Assembly: GCA_903957365.1 (NCBI GenBank)
Contig: CAJBPB010000124.1
Location: forward strand, 56,198 to 120,197
Direction of reading: 5' to 3'
Length of the DNA stretch: 64,000 nt
Origin: an uncultured Bacteroidota bacterium
GTDB taxonomy: Bacteria > Bacteroidota > Bacteroidia > Bacteroidales > F082
Notes under the pieces: generated by a model
The model's input: only the letters and a program-made list of their open reading frames with translations
The model's database searches: none
Told to the model about the DNA's origin: nothing
Position numbers and translations under genes: made by a program
Shown: positions 19,001 to 27,238 of the stretch, piece after piece
Layout: each line of letters starts with the position of its first letter
How positions within the stretch are numbered: the first letter of the stretch is position 1

Positions 19001-19086
19001 TTGTATATTACACTGTCGCCGTGATATTCAGTGTTGCTCTGATGGCTTTCATCAATGAACGAAGGATCTCAAAACTAACAAAGTAG
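16006..19086 (+). CDS. ccsBA: Fused system II cytochrome c biogenesis protein CcsBA (ResB-ResC)
   Basis: This 1026-residue inner membrane protein exports heme and attaches it to apocytochromes c. The N-terminal half is ResB/CcsB-like, with transmembrane segments near 15-35, 50-65 and 75-95, a large periplasmic domain and a closing helix near 430-450. The C-terminal ~300 residues are CcsA-like with the heme-binding WWD motif at ~917-936 ([20 protein letters not shown]) and flanking His residues. A segment of about 240 residues (~484-724) lies between the two halves. It probably matures the NrfHA cytochromes encoded 30 kb away. The gene is monocistronic, with its own promoter and a strong terminator. 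Confidence 0.92.
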   Translation: [1026 protein letters not shown]

Positions 19087-19100
19087 AGATTATTATATGC

Positions 19101-19142
19101 AAAAAAAAAAGCCGCAGTTCATTGAATTGCGGCTTTTTTTAT
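19101..19142. terminator. Bidirectional terminator between convergent genes
   Basis: An A-run, the stem GCCGCA with TGCGGC extended by A/T pairs, and a T-run form a symmetrical hairpin. It serves CcsBA on plus and the porin gene on minus. Confidence 0.85.
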
Positions 19143-19155
19143 TCTGAAAAAGGGG

Positions 19156-20445
19156 TTATTTATTGGAGAAAAACACTGGTTTTACAATCATCTGTAACCA
19201 AACCCAGGAACTGAAATCTTTCTCAGAATCAGCAATACCCTGTAATTTTTGCATGGATGAGGTTGGAAGCATGAAAGAGTAACCACCTTGAAGTTCGACT
19301 ATCTTGTGTAATTTGATGTTAAAACCCAGATCAACTTCTGAACCTAATCCTTTTTCAAGATAAACGGTGCTGGTTGTTATGGTTTTATCTTTTACGTCTT
19401 TATTTAGTGTAAAAAAGTGGTAATCTGCTGTGAATGTGGTTTTTTCGCTTAATTTAAATTGGGTTGTAATGAAAAAATCATTTAAACCACCGTTACCAGT
19501 TGCTTTTGGCATGCCAGTAAAAAAATCCATAGTACCATAATAACTGTGACGATTTCCGTAATGCAGATCGAACATATTGTCAGTATTTACATCACTGGCA
19601 TTATCGCCTGAAACCAATGTAATACCGCCTCCAAGATTGAATTTTGAAACTTTATAGGTTGCTTTTACGTTCACATTATAGGCTTTGGCTTTTATACCGG
19701 ATGCGTTTTTTCCATTTTGAAAATACATGCTCGCCATGGCTTTCGTTTTGTCTGTCTGATAATTTACGATCGCACCATAAGAACCTCTGATATAAATCGT
19801 TTCGCTGGTATCATTTTTTGTATAGCCTGAAGCAAGGGCAATCAAAGCTGCCTTGAACTGATCGTTGATTTTGTATGAAGCATGTACAAAATTCAGGGTT
19901 TTCATTTTGGCAAAAGGATAGACGTTTCCAAAATAGGATTCCAGTTGGTTGTTATATGAAACCGCTGCATCGAGGATGAATTTATTGTCAGTAAACTGAT
20001 AAAGAATTGCGTCATATTTGATCGAATGGTTATTCCAGTTGCGCATTGATAATAAACGGGTGTCATCATAATCAAAATATTGCCTTCCAATTTTCAGTGA
20101 TGATTTTTTAAGAAAAGAGAGTTGTACCCATGCCTCGTTGAGATCAACACTGGCCATATCGCCTAATACGCCACTTGATGAATACAAACTTTCGTCGCCC
20201 CAGATTCGAATATCCTGGAAACTCATGCCGGTTTTAATCCATTCATGTTCGTAATAAAAACCAATCCTGGTGCGCTGAGAAACAAAATATGCCGGTTTGT
20301 AAGCGTCTTGGGCTAAGTATCTGTAGCCTTTGCGCATTTCAGCAGTCGGACGGTATTCTCCGGTAACAGTGAACTGACTGAAACCTTGTAATGGAAGCAA
20401 AATTGTGCCAAAAATAAATCCTAAAAAGTAAAGTTTCTGTTTCAT
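19156..20445 (-). CDS. Outer-membrane beta-barrel porin (alginate-export-like)
   Basis: The 429-residue protein has a signal peptide (MKQKLYFLGFIFGTILLPLQGFSQ region, cut near FSQ) and alternating polar/hydrophobic strands typical of an outer-membrane barrel. Features such as SQRTRIGFYYEHEW, LNEAWVQLSF and LKIGRQYFDYDD resemble the alginate-export/OprD-like porin group. It lies 71 bases downstream of pstB on the same strand, where phoU is often found. A phosphate- or anion-permeable porin working with PstSCAB is a reasonable inference, not shown by sequence. The end is marked by the hairpin at 19101-19142. Confidence 0.7.
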   Translation of the reverse strand: MKQKLYFLGFIFGTILLPLQGFSQFTVTGEYRPTAEMRKGYRYLAQDAYKPAYFVSQRTRIGFYYEHEWIKTGMSFQDIRIWGDESLYSSSGVLGDMASVDLNEAWVQLSFLKKSSLKIGRQYFDYDDTRLLSMRNWNNHSIKYDAILYQFTDNKFILDAAVSYNNQLESYFGNVYPFAKMKTLNFVHASYKINDQFKAALIALASGYTKNDTSETIYIRGSYGAIVNYQTDKTKAMASMYFQNGKNASGIKAKAYNVNVKATYKVSKFNLGGGITLVSGDNASDVNTDNMFDLHYGNRHSYYGTMDFFTGMPKATGNGGLNDFFITTQFKLSEKTTFTADYHFFTLNKDVKDKTITTSTVYLEKGLGSEVDLGFNIKLHKIVELQGGYSFMLPTSSMQKLQGIADSEKDFSSWVWLQMIVKPVFFSNK

Positions 20446-20515
20446 TAGATATGATGTTTATATTTATAAAATTTTGATTCTGTTATGCAAAGTAAGCTAA
20501 TTTGTGCTATTTCGC

Positions 20516-21274
20516 TTAATAAAACAAGCCTTTTAAATACGATTTGGTCATTTCCATTTGTGGATTCTGAAAAAATTCCTCTGCCGGACCTTGTTCAATT
20601 ACCTCACCCATATACATAAAAACAACGTGATCAGCAATTCGTCTGGCCTGACGAAGAATATGAGTCACCATCACAATGGTATAACTCGTTTTTAATTCGG
20701 CAAATTTTTCTTCGATCAATTGACTCGAAATAGGATCTAGTGCTGAGGTTGGCTCATCAGCCAGAATAATTCGCGGATCAACGGCCAATCCGCGGGCAAG
20801 GCACAATCGTTGCTGTTGTCCGATCGAAAGCGCTGCTGCCGGATCTCTTAACCTGTCCTTAACTTCTTCCCATAAATTCACCTGACGCAGATAATGTTCC
20901 ACGCGTTTTTCAAGAAATCTTTTCTTTTTCCTGCCACTTATACGCAGTCCGTAAGCAACATTGTTGAAAATGTTCATCGGCAGCGGATATGGGCGTTGAG
21001 CCAGCAATCCCATCATTTTTCTGATTTCGTTAATGTCATCATGTGTATTGAGAATATCTCTGTCACCGATGAAAATATTACCTGTCACTTTGGTCTGGGT
21101 GTTCAGATCTGTGAGCCTGTTCATGCATCTCATCAGCGTAGTTTTTCCGCAACCTGATGGTCCCATGATCACCGTGATTTTATGCCTTGGTATATCAACA
21201 TTGATATTCTTCAGGATTTGCTGTTTCTCAAACGACAAATTGAGATTTCTGATACTGATTTCCGTTTGATTCAT
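20516..21274 (-). CDS. pstB: Phosphate ABC transporter ATP-binding protein
   Basis: The 252-residue ATPase has Walker A GPSGCGKTT (res 38-46), Walker B RIILADE (168-174) followed by PTSALDP, and the switch His in MVTHILRQARRIADH. Together with adjacent pstA, pstC and pstS it powers high-affinity phosphate import at the inner membrane. The ABC signature is LSIGQQQRL (149-157) rather than the usual LSGGQ, an Ile in place of the first Gly. Length and the CxxGKTT loop match PstB. The start is one base after the pstA stop, so translation is probably coupled. Confidence 0.93.
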   Translation of the reverse strand: MNQTEISIRNLNLSFEKQQILKNINVDIPRHKITVIMGPSGCGKTTLMRCMNRLTDLNTQTKVTGNIFIGDRDILNTHDDINEIRKMMGLLAQRPYPLPMNIFNNVAYGLRISGRKKKRFLEKRVEHYLRQVNLWEEVKDRLRDPAAALSIGQQQRLCLARGLAVDPRIILADEPTSALDPISSQLIEEKFAELKTSYTIVMVTHILRQARRIADHVVFMYMGEVIEQGPAEEFFQNPQMEMTKSYLKGLFY

Positions 21275-21275
21275 C

Positions 21276-22130
21276 TTAGTAATTGATCTTGTTTTTCTTG
21301 TAACTGTAAGTCAGAATTCTTGCCAATAAACTGATAAACAAAATGATTGCAATCAGAATTACTGCTGAAGCATAAGCGCGTTGTCTCACTTCAAGAATGG
21401 GAGAACTCAATTGAAAAAAGATTGCCAGAGGCAAAGTCGCTGTGGGTTGATTCAGTGAGGTCGGGATATAGTCGGTGTAACCTGTTGTCAGCAAAACAGA
21501 AGCAGCATCGCCGATAGCACGACCAAATGACAACAACATGGCAGTGATGATACCGGCTATCGATTGTTTGAAGAAGACTCGGTATGAAATCTCTGATTTT
21601 GTTGATCCTAGCGAAAGTGCTGATTCAAACAAGCCACGTGGAATGGTCATCAATACCTCGTCAATTGCACGAATCATAATTGGTACGATAAATACAGTAA
21701 CCGTAATTATACCTGCCAGTAATGATGTGCGTAAACCAAAGAATATCATGAGAGTAAACCCAAAGGCGCCATACACAATGGATGGAATTCCGCAAAGCAG
21801 GTCCATTAAAAAACGTATTCCGTTAACCAGCTTTTTCCATTTTGTCAGGTGAATATTCATAAACAAAGCAAGAGGCAAACCTATGGCAAAAGCAAGAGAA
21901 GTAGCGCCAACAGCGACATATAATGAACCAACAATTGCATTTAAAATTCCTCCACCTTTCCCGAAATAATAACCACCTTCAGGTACTTTTGAAACCATAT
22001 CCCAGTTTAAATGTGGTAATCCTGCTGCAAGAATGCTATAAATGATGTGACACAAAACCAGAAGGATAATAGTTGTGGAGAGGAACATCAACACCCTGAA
22101 AAATAATTCTTCTGCTTTTCTTCGGTTCAT
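21276..22130 (-). CDS. pstA: Phosphate ABC transporter permease
   Basis: The permease has 284 residues from MNRRKAEELFF at 22130; a longer frame starting at 22196 would overlap pstC by more than 60 bases and adds nothing family-like. About six membrane helices are visible. The EAA-type cytoplasmic loop is in FESALSLGSTKSEISYRVFFKQSIAGI and related sequence (shown here only as LSLGSTKSEISYRVFF). It forms the membrane channel with PstC. The gene lies 4 bases after pstC. Confidence 0.92.
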   Translation of the reverse strand: MNRRKAEELFFRVLMFLSTTIILLVLCHIIYSILAAGLPHLNWDMVSKVPEGGYYFGKGGGILNAIVGSLYVAVGATSLAFAIGLPLALFMNIHLTKWKKLVNGIRFLMDLLCGIPSIVYGAFGFTLMIFFGLRTSLLAGIITVTVFIVPIMIRAIDEVLMTIPRGLFESALSLGSTKSEISYRVFFKQSIAGIITAMLLSFGRAIGDAASVLLTTGYTDYIPTSLNQPTATLPLAIFFQLSSPILEVRQRAYASAVILIAIILFISLLARILTYSYKKNKINY

Positions 22131-22134
22131 TATT

Positions 22135-23040
22135 TTAATTGTGTTTACCTGATCTGATAATGAGTATGCGTGAGCCTGCATTAAAGAATAATACAACTAC
22201 AAAAAGTATGAATGCCGATAACATAAGCGCTGCATCATATTGAGGAATTGACATCATTTCTCCATAATTGTTGGCAATTAATGCGGGTAGCGGATATCCT
22301 GGCTGAAGAATTCCTGTTGGTACTTTGGCCACATTTCCAACTACCATCAATACCGCTATCGTTTCACCGAAAGCACGAGACATTCCCAATCCGAAAGAAG
22401 ATATTATGCCAGGAAGACCTTTCTTTAATACCACATATTTTATTGTTTGCCAACGTGTTGCACCCAAAGAAAGAGAAGCTTCCGATAACTCAACCGGAAT
22501 GTTGTTAAACAACTCAATCAAAATATTCAGTACAAAAGGAATAACCATAATGGAGAGAACGATGGCGCCGGCCAGAATGGAATATCCTGATGAAGATTTG
22601 CCGAGCATGGGTGCAATATGATTTGAAATGAACGGAATGACTACCAGAATGCCCCAGACACCATATATTACCGATGGAATACCTGCAAGTATATCAATCA
22701 CAGGTTGCATAATCTTTAAAACCCATTTCTTGGCATATTGGGTTAAATGAATTGATGTCAGCAAACAAATTGGAATTGAAATCAATAAGGCAAAGATGGT
22801 CACCCAGACAGAACTGACAATAAAAGGGTAAAATCCAAATTCACCGGATAATGGTTTCCAATTGCTTGAGAATATTAAAGAAAGAAGTGGATGTTGATGC
22901 AAAAGAGGGAATGATTTTATCGCTAATCCGGCTGTCAAAAACAAAGGGATTAATAAAACGACTGACAGGCAGGCAATCATCCAACCGGTGTGGATTGAAT
23001 TCCGAAGTTTTCTGCTTATTTCAAAAGCCCTGAATTTCAT
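22135..23040 (-). CDS. pstC: Phosphate ABC transporter permease
   Basis: The 301-residue inner membrane permease has about six helices. It carries LAGIPSVIYGVWG (res ~113-125) and the EAA loop LSLGATRWQTIKYVVLKK, both typical of PstC. It is the first permease gene of the pst operon and follows pstS after 85 bases. Confidence 0.92.
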   Translation of the reverse strand: MKFRAFEISRKLRNSIHTGWMIACLSVVLLIPLFLTAGLAIKSFPLLHQHPLLSLIFSSNWKPLSGEFGFYPFIVSSVWVTIFALLISIPICLLTSIHLTQYAKKWVLKIMQPVIDILAGIPSVIYGVWGILVVIPFISNHIAPMLGKSSSGYSILAGAIVLSIMVIPFVLNILIELFNNIPVELSEASLSLGATRWQTIKYVVLKKGLPGIISSFGLGMSRAFGETIAVLMVVGNVAKVPTGILQPGYPLPALIANNYGEMMSIPQYDAALMLSAFILFVVVLFFNAGSRILIIRSGKHN

Positions 23041-23125
23041 CTATCAGTTTTTCGTTGTATTTGATTGGCGGTCATTGTTTTTTTTAGAAAATCTTAAGCT
23101 CTTATATGAATTTTTTAAGCCTTTT

Positions 23126-24112
23126 TTATTTGAGTTTTTCAAGTTCAGATGCGATCTTCTCGGGTGAAAGCATTACATAACCTGCGCTTCCTACATATTG
23201 CTGGCCTTCGGTTAAAATCCATTTCAGAAAAGCGACCGACAATGGATTTGTTGGCTGACCTTTGGCTATTAAATACAAATCCCGCGCCGGAGGGGATGGA
23301 TAAATACCTTTGGCAATGGCATCCATAATATGATCGAGGGAATCGTAAAAATTTTCTTCAGGATCGATTATTCCGTTGGCATTTAAATCGATCGGAATAA
23401 TTGACAGTCCGGGATAAACTTTCCTGCTGGTTATATCGTAGGCATAGATCACATTGTTAAAACCAATACCATTTATATCATTCTTAACAGCGTCAGCGAT
23501 TCCGGGATCACCGAAAACACCTATTCCATTCAGACTTTCCTGATTTTTACCAAGAAATAAACCCCACATTTCCGCAGCACCGCAGGCGTCTGAACGGGTA
23601 TAAACATTAATCTTTGCATTATCGCCTTTTAAACCGATGCATTGATCCCATTGTTTGGTCGTCTGTGTGATATAAATATCTGTAAATGTTTGCCGGGTCA
23701 GGCCCACTGTTAATAATTGATCGCAATATGGATTATTGGGATTCATAGTGGGAAGAACCGCATCCTTGGCAACCGCAATAAACCAGGCACCTTTGTCAAG
23801 TTCAGCCTGAGTCACACCACGCGAGAACATGCCAAGGTCAATCATTCCTGATAATGCATCAGCCATCCCTTTACCTGCACCGCCTGCACTGATATCAATC
23901 CGTACTTCCGGATTCATTTTTTTAAATTCTTCAGCCCATTTCACTGTCATGGGATATAAGGCAAAAGCTCCTGATATAGATAGAGTTCCCTGAAGTTTTC
24001 CAGATTCGTTTACTTGATTCTTCTGGCCCGGCTGGCATGATAAAATCGCAATTCCAAAAATTGTCAGGAGGAATATTGCAGTATTTTTTTTAATATGGAA
24101 ATAACGGATCAT
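23126..24112 (-). CDS. pstS: Phosphate-binding lipoprotein
   Basis: The 328-residue protein has a lipoprotein signal with lipobox ILSC at residues ~22-25, so it is probably membrane-anchored. The PstS/PBP-like fold is indicated by LSISGAFALYPMTVKWAEEF, ISAGGAGKGMADAL, VYTRSDACGAAEMW and a C-terminal LKWILTEGQQYVGSAGYVML. These contain the Ser/Thr/Arg/Asp residues that bind phosphate in the family. It captures phosphate for PstCAB. The 197 bases upstream hold an inverted repeat that could be an operator. Confidence 0.9.
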   Translation of the reverse strand: MIRYFHIKKNTAIFLLTIFGIAILSCQPGQKNQVNESGKLQGTLSISGAFALYPMTVKWAEEFKKMNPEVRIDISAGGAGKGMADALSGMIDLGMFSRGVTQAELDKGAWFIAVAKDAVLPTMNPNNPYCDQLLTVGLTRQTFTDIYITQTTKQWDQCIGLKGDNAKINVYTRSDACGAAEMWGLFLGKNQESLNGIGVFGDPGIADAVKNDINGIGFNNVIYAYDITSRKVYPGLSIIPIDLNANGIIDPEENFYDSLDHIMDAIAKGIYPSPPARDLYLIAKGQPTNPLSVAFLKWILTEGQQYVGSAGYVMLSPEKIASELEKLK

Positions 24113-24206
24113 AATGATGAATTTTGTTTGATATGTAACATGGAAACAATGGTCTCCTGAACAAACAAAATTATCTTAATGATATGGAGTGTGAAACAAT
24201 ACAAAC

Positions 24207-24229
24207 ACTTAATATCGATGGTATTAAGT
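24207..24229. repeat. Inverted repeat upstream of pstS (possible operator)
   Basis: ACTTAATA at 24207-24214 pairs with TATTAAGT at 24222-24229 around a 7-base spacer. The 10-base palindrome GTATTAATAC follows at 24245-24254. Both lie 95-140 bases upstream of the pstS start in the only sizeable gap of the operon. No known Pho box was recognised. Confidence 0.35.
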
Positions 24230-24309
24230 CTTATATTTTAGATACGTATTAATACTTATTGTTGAATAATCGTTTTAAATCTGAAGCGCTTCAAATGAAG
24301 GATTGACTT

Positions 24310-24918
24310 TTATTTTGCCCTGAAAACCAGTAGTTTCTGATTTTCTATAAACAATTCAAACTCGTCATCCGGCATGGTCTTGCCAACCCCGGCAGGGGTC
24401 CCGGTAAATATATAATCACCTTTACGAAGCGTAATAAATTGTGAGACATATGAAATAATCCTGTCAAAACTAAAAATCATATCCTTGCTGTTTCCGTTTT
24501 GCCGCCATTCCCCATTAATTTTCAGTCCAAACAGTATTTCTCTTCCTTTAAACTGATCGATAGGAATAAAATCTCCAACAGGCGCTGATTGGTCAAATGC
24601 TTTGGCAATTTCCCAGGGCAAACCTTTGTCTTTGCATTCATTCTGCAGATCACGGGCAGTGAAATCAATCCCAACCGTAATTTCTTCATAGTATTTGTAG
24701 GCAAATTTTTCAGCAATATGCTTGCCATGCTTACTTATTTTAATAACCAATTCCGTTTCATAATGAACGTCATTTGAAAATTCAGGCAGAAAAAATGGGT
24801 TATGCGGATGAAGTAAAGCCGTGTCGGGCTTCATGAAAAATACAGGCTTCGATGGAACCGGATTGTTTAACTCTCGGGCATGATCGGCATAATTGCGACC
24901 GATACAGACAATTTTCAT
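24310..24918 (-). CDS. Fumarylacetoacetate hydrolase (FAH) family protein
   Basis: The 202-residue protein begins MKIVCIGRNYADHARELNN and continues with KPVFFMKPDTALL. Acidic metal ligands occur in VHYETELVIKI, and FTARDLQNECKDKGLPWE matches the FAH catalytic core. The end includes DYIFTGTPAGVGK. Family members are acylpyruvases, oxaloacetate decarboxylases/tautomerases or isomerases; which one cannot be decided. It is cytosolic and follows the exonuclease gene after 16 bases, so co-transcription is likely, although a candidate promoter box also lies just upstream. Confidence 0.88.
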   Translation of the reverse strand: MKIVCIGRNYADHARELNNPVPSKPVFFMKPDTALLHPHNPFFLPEFSNDVHYETELVIKISKHGKHIAEKFAYKYYEEITVGIDFTARDLQNECKDKGLPWEIAKAFDQSAPVGDFIPIDQFKGREILFGLKINGEWRQNGNSKDMIFSFDRIISYVSQFITLRKGDYIFTGTPAGVGKTMPDDEFELFIENQKLLVFRAK

Positions 24919-24934
24919 GGCTTAAGGAATTGAT

Positions 24935-25753
24935 TTATACTATCGTATTTTTCCCAAAATTACGAAGTTTTATCTGTGTTATTAATTTTTTAGTGAACAG
25001 TGGAAACTCGCCTTTCATCATCCAGTCATAATAAGAAGGTTCTTTTGTAAAGACTTCTTCTACCAACCTTCCTTTGTGTTTTCCAAAATGAAATACCTCC
25101 TGGTTTTTATCATTGTAAATGATTTGGCCGGCGAGATCAGCAGTATGCTGTTGTATTGAGAAATCGTGTAATGCACTGATGTCATTTACGATAGGGTTCG
25201 AAATATCACCGTTTCTCTGTTCATGAACCGAATCTTTGTAACGATCGAGCTGCGCCATCAAAATATGATAGGTCGCTTTGGTGTCTGCTTCTGCAGAATG
25301 GGCATCCACCAATTCCTGATTACAGAAAAACCTGTACGCACCTTTGAGTGTACGTGGTTCCATTTTCATGAAAATATTCTGAACGTCCACCATTTTACGT
25401 TTTTTCAAATCAAAATCGATATCACAACGCAGAAACTCCTCCATTAGTAAAGGGATATCAAATTTCAAGGCATTGTAACCGGCCAGATCACAGTTGTTTA
25501 AAAAGTTGTTTAACTCCTTTGCAACTTCTTTAAATGTGGGTGCATCTTTTACATCCTCATCATTGATGCCATGAAATTTTCTGGATTCAGCAGGAATAGG
25601 CATCTCCGGATTTACGCGGATTGTTTTTATTTCTTCCTTTTTGTCAGGATGAATTTTCAAAATACAGATTTCGATAATCCGGTCAGTGGTGATATTGAGT
25701 CCGGTAGTCTCCAGATCGAAGAATGCAATAGGACGTTTCAGGTTTAATTCCAT
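24935..25753 (-). CDS. DEDD-type 3'-5' exonuclease
   Basis: The protein has 272 residues from the ATG at 25753; an in-frame upstream extension to 25807 would run through the terminator of the preceding gene. Exo I is IAFFDLETTGL (catalytic Asp and Glu), Exo II is LAGYNALKFDIPLLMEEF and Exo III is HSAEADTKATYHIL (His and Asp), giving a DEDDh DnaQ-like nuclease. The C-terminus, with FGKHKGRLVEEV and YYDWMMKGEFP, resembles the ExoX-like C-terminal domain. It probably trims single-stranded DNA or RNA ends; DNA polymerase III epsilon is less likely because of the extra domain. Confidence 0.85.
   Translation of the reverse strand: MELNLKRPIAFFDLETTGLNITTDRIIEICILKIHPDKKEEIKTIRVNPEMPIPAESRKFHGINDEDVKDAPTFKEVAKELNNFLNNCDLAGYNALKFDIPLLMEEFLRCDIDFDLKKRKMVDVQNIFMKMEPRTLKGAYRFFCNQELVDAHSAEADTKATYHILMAQLDRYKDSVHEQRNGDISNPIVNDISALHDFSIQQHTADLAGQIIYNDKNQEVFHFGKHKGRLVEEVFTKEPSYYDWMMKGEFPLFTKKLITQIKLRNFGKNTIV
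24955..24962 (-). promoter_or_regulatory. Candidate -7 box for the FAH gene
   Basis: The minus strand reads TAATTTTG. It lies within the end of the exonuclease gene, 37 bases before the FAH start, so it may be a chance match. Confidence 0.25.
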
Positions 25754-25764
25754 AATATGATAAG

Positions 25765-25795
25765 AAAAAAAAGGGTTGGAAGAATTTTCCAACCC
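25765..25795 (-). terminator. Rho-independent terminator of the E2 gene
   Basis: A 9-bp stem (25773-25781 with 25787-25795) and a 5-base loop are followed, on the minus strand, by a run of eight T. It ends 13 bases after the E2 stop codon and before the exonuclease ATG. Confidence 0.85.
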
Positions 25796-25807
25796 ATTGA
25801 AAATCAA

Positions 25808-27091
25808 TTAAATTTCAGTATTTGGATCAAAATTCTCCAATAATTCTTTCATTCGTTTCAGATACATTCCACCCAATGCTCCATCAACAATGCGGTGATC
25901 ATAAGCCAGAGATAAAATCATGATAGAGCGGATCGCAATGACATCACCCATTGGAGTTTCAAGCACTGCTGGCTGTTTGCGGATGGCGCCAATGGCCAGA
26001 ATAGCAACCTGCGGCTGGTTAATTACTGGCGTACCGGTTAAACTATCGAATGAACCAAAATTGGTAATGGTAAATGTTCCTCCCTGAATATCATCCGGAT
26101 CGAGTTTGTTGGCACGGGCACGATTTGCAAGGTCATTTACCGATTTGGTGACACCAAGCAGGTTTTTCTCATCCACATTTTTAATGACCGGAACAATCAG
26201 ATTGCCGGAAGGCAATGCGGTAGCCATTCCGATATTGATATTTTTTCGTAATATCATTTTATAGCCATCAACTGAGGCATTTACCTGCGGATAATCTTTC
26301 AGGGCCTTGGCTGCTGCATGAAAGAAAATCGGAGTATAGGTAATCTTTTGGTTTTCACGTTTCTGGAAGCTGTCTTTCACTTTATTACGCCAGTTGACGA
26401 TATTGGTAACATCAACATCAATAAAAGAGGTAACGTGGGGTGAAACCTGTTTTGACATAACCATGTGGTCAGCGATCAGTCTACGCATGCGGTCCATTTC
26501 GATAATCGTGTCGCCTGCTTCAGTTTTAACTTTAGGAGCTTCTTGTCTGACAACCGTTTTGGTTTCTGAAACTTGCTGTGGAACAGCTGTTTTCGCAGGT
26601 AAGGAAGTTTTATTTTTCAGATAACCAAGAACATCATCTTTTGTAACTCTTTCGTCTTTTCCACTTCCTTTAATGCTATCCAGTTCGCCGGTAGAAATGT
26701 TTTCCTGCTTGGCAATGCTTTTCACAAGTGGGGAATAAAATTTATCAGACTTTTCGGTAATAATCTCAGAAACTACAGCAGTTACTTGTTTGTCAGTTAC
26801 ATTAGTCTCAACTTCAACCGAAATTATCGCTGGTTCTGCGGCATCTTCGCCATCCATACTCACAATAGCGATAACTGTACCAACGGGAACTACATCACCT
26901 TCATTAAACAATGACTTGATTAATTTCCCTTCAACCGGTGAAGGTATTTCAGAGTCAACCTTATCGGTAGCGATTTCGACAATCGGATCATCCTCTGCTA
27001 CAGCATCACCTACTTTTTTTAACCATTTGGTTATTGTAGCCTCAATTATACTCTCGCCTAATTTAGGCATTATAATCTCAAAGTTTGCCAT
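25808..27091 (-). CDS. 2-oxo acid dehydrogenase E2 (dihydrolipoamide acyltransferase)
   Basis: The 427-residue protein has an N-terminal lipoyl domain with lipoylation site EIATDKVDSEIPSP (res ~41-54), a Val/Thr-rich linker, a peripheral subunit-binding domain around residues 125-160 (FYSPLVKSIAKQENI) and a C-terminal acyltransferase domain. The catalytic His and Asp are in AYDHRIVDGALGG near residue 400. It transfers acyl groups to CoA in a 2-oxoglutarate, branched-chain or pyruvate dehydrogenase complex. With a single lipoyl domain and no E1/E3 genes adjacent, which complex it serves is open. It has its own promoter and terminator. Confidence 0.9.
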   Translation of the reverse strand: MANFEIIMPKLGESIIEATITKWLKKVGDAVAEDDPIVEIATDKVDSEIPSPVEGKLIKSLFNEGDVVPVGTVIAIVSMDGEDAAEPAIISVEVETNVTDKQVTAVVSEIITEKSDKFYSPLVKSIAKQENISTGELDSIKGSGKDERVTKDDVLGYLKNKTSLPAKTAVPQQVSETKTVVRQEAPKVKTEAGDTIIEMDRMRRLIADHMVMSKQVSPHVTSFIDVDVTNIVNWRNKVKDSFQKRENQKITYTPIFFHAAAKALKDYPQVNASVDGYKMILRKNINIGMATALPSGNLIVPVIKNVDEKNLLGVTKSVNDLANRARANKLDPDDIQGGTFTITNFGSFDSLTGTPVINQPQVAILAIGAIRKQPAVLETPMGDVIAIRSIMILSLAYDHRIVDGALGGMYLKRMKELLENFDPNTEI

Positions 27092-27158
27092 TTTTTAAAA
27101 TTTATGCTTGTTATTTATGTCTGATAATGACCAAATTTATAGTCGGATTTTGCGTCTG

Positions 27159-27166
27159 CAAAGGTA
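27159..27166 (-). promoter_or_regulatory. -7 box of the E2 gene
   Basis: The minus strand reads TACCTTTG, matching TAnnTTTG, about 68 bases before the ATG at 27091. Confidence 0.4.
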
Positions 27167-27238
27167 ATCATAAATTTTTGAAAGTAGAACAGTTCTAAAT
27201 TAAATGGACAAACCACATCAAAAAAGGATTTTAGATTT

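Noticed and set aside
25754..25807. N-terminal extension of the exonuclease to 25807
   Set aside because: It would translate through the Rho-independent hairpin at 25773-25795 of the preceding gene.
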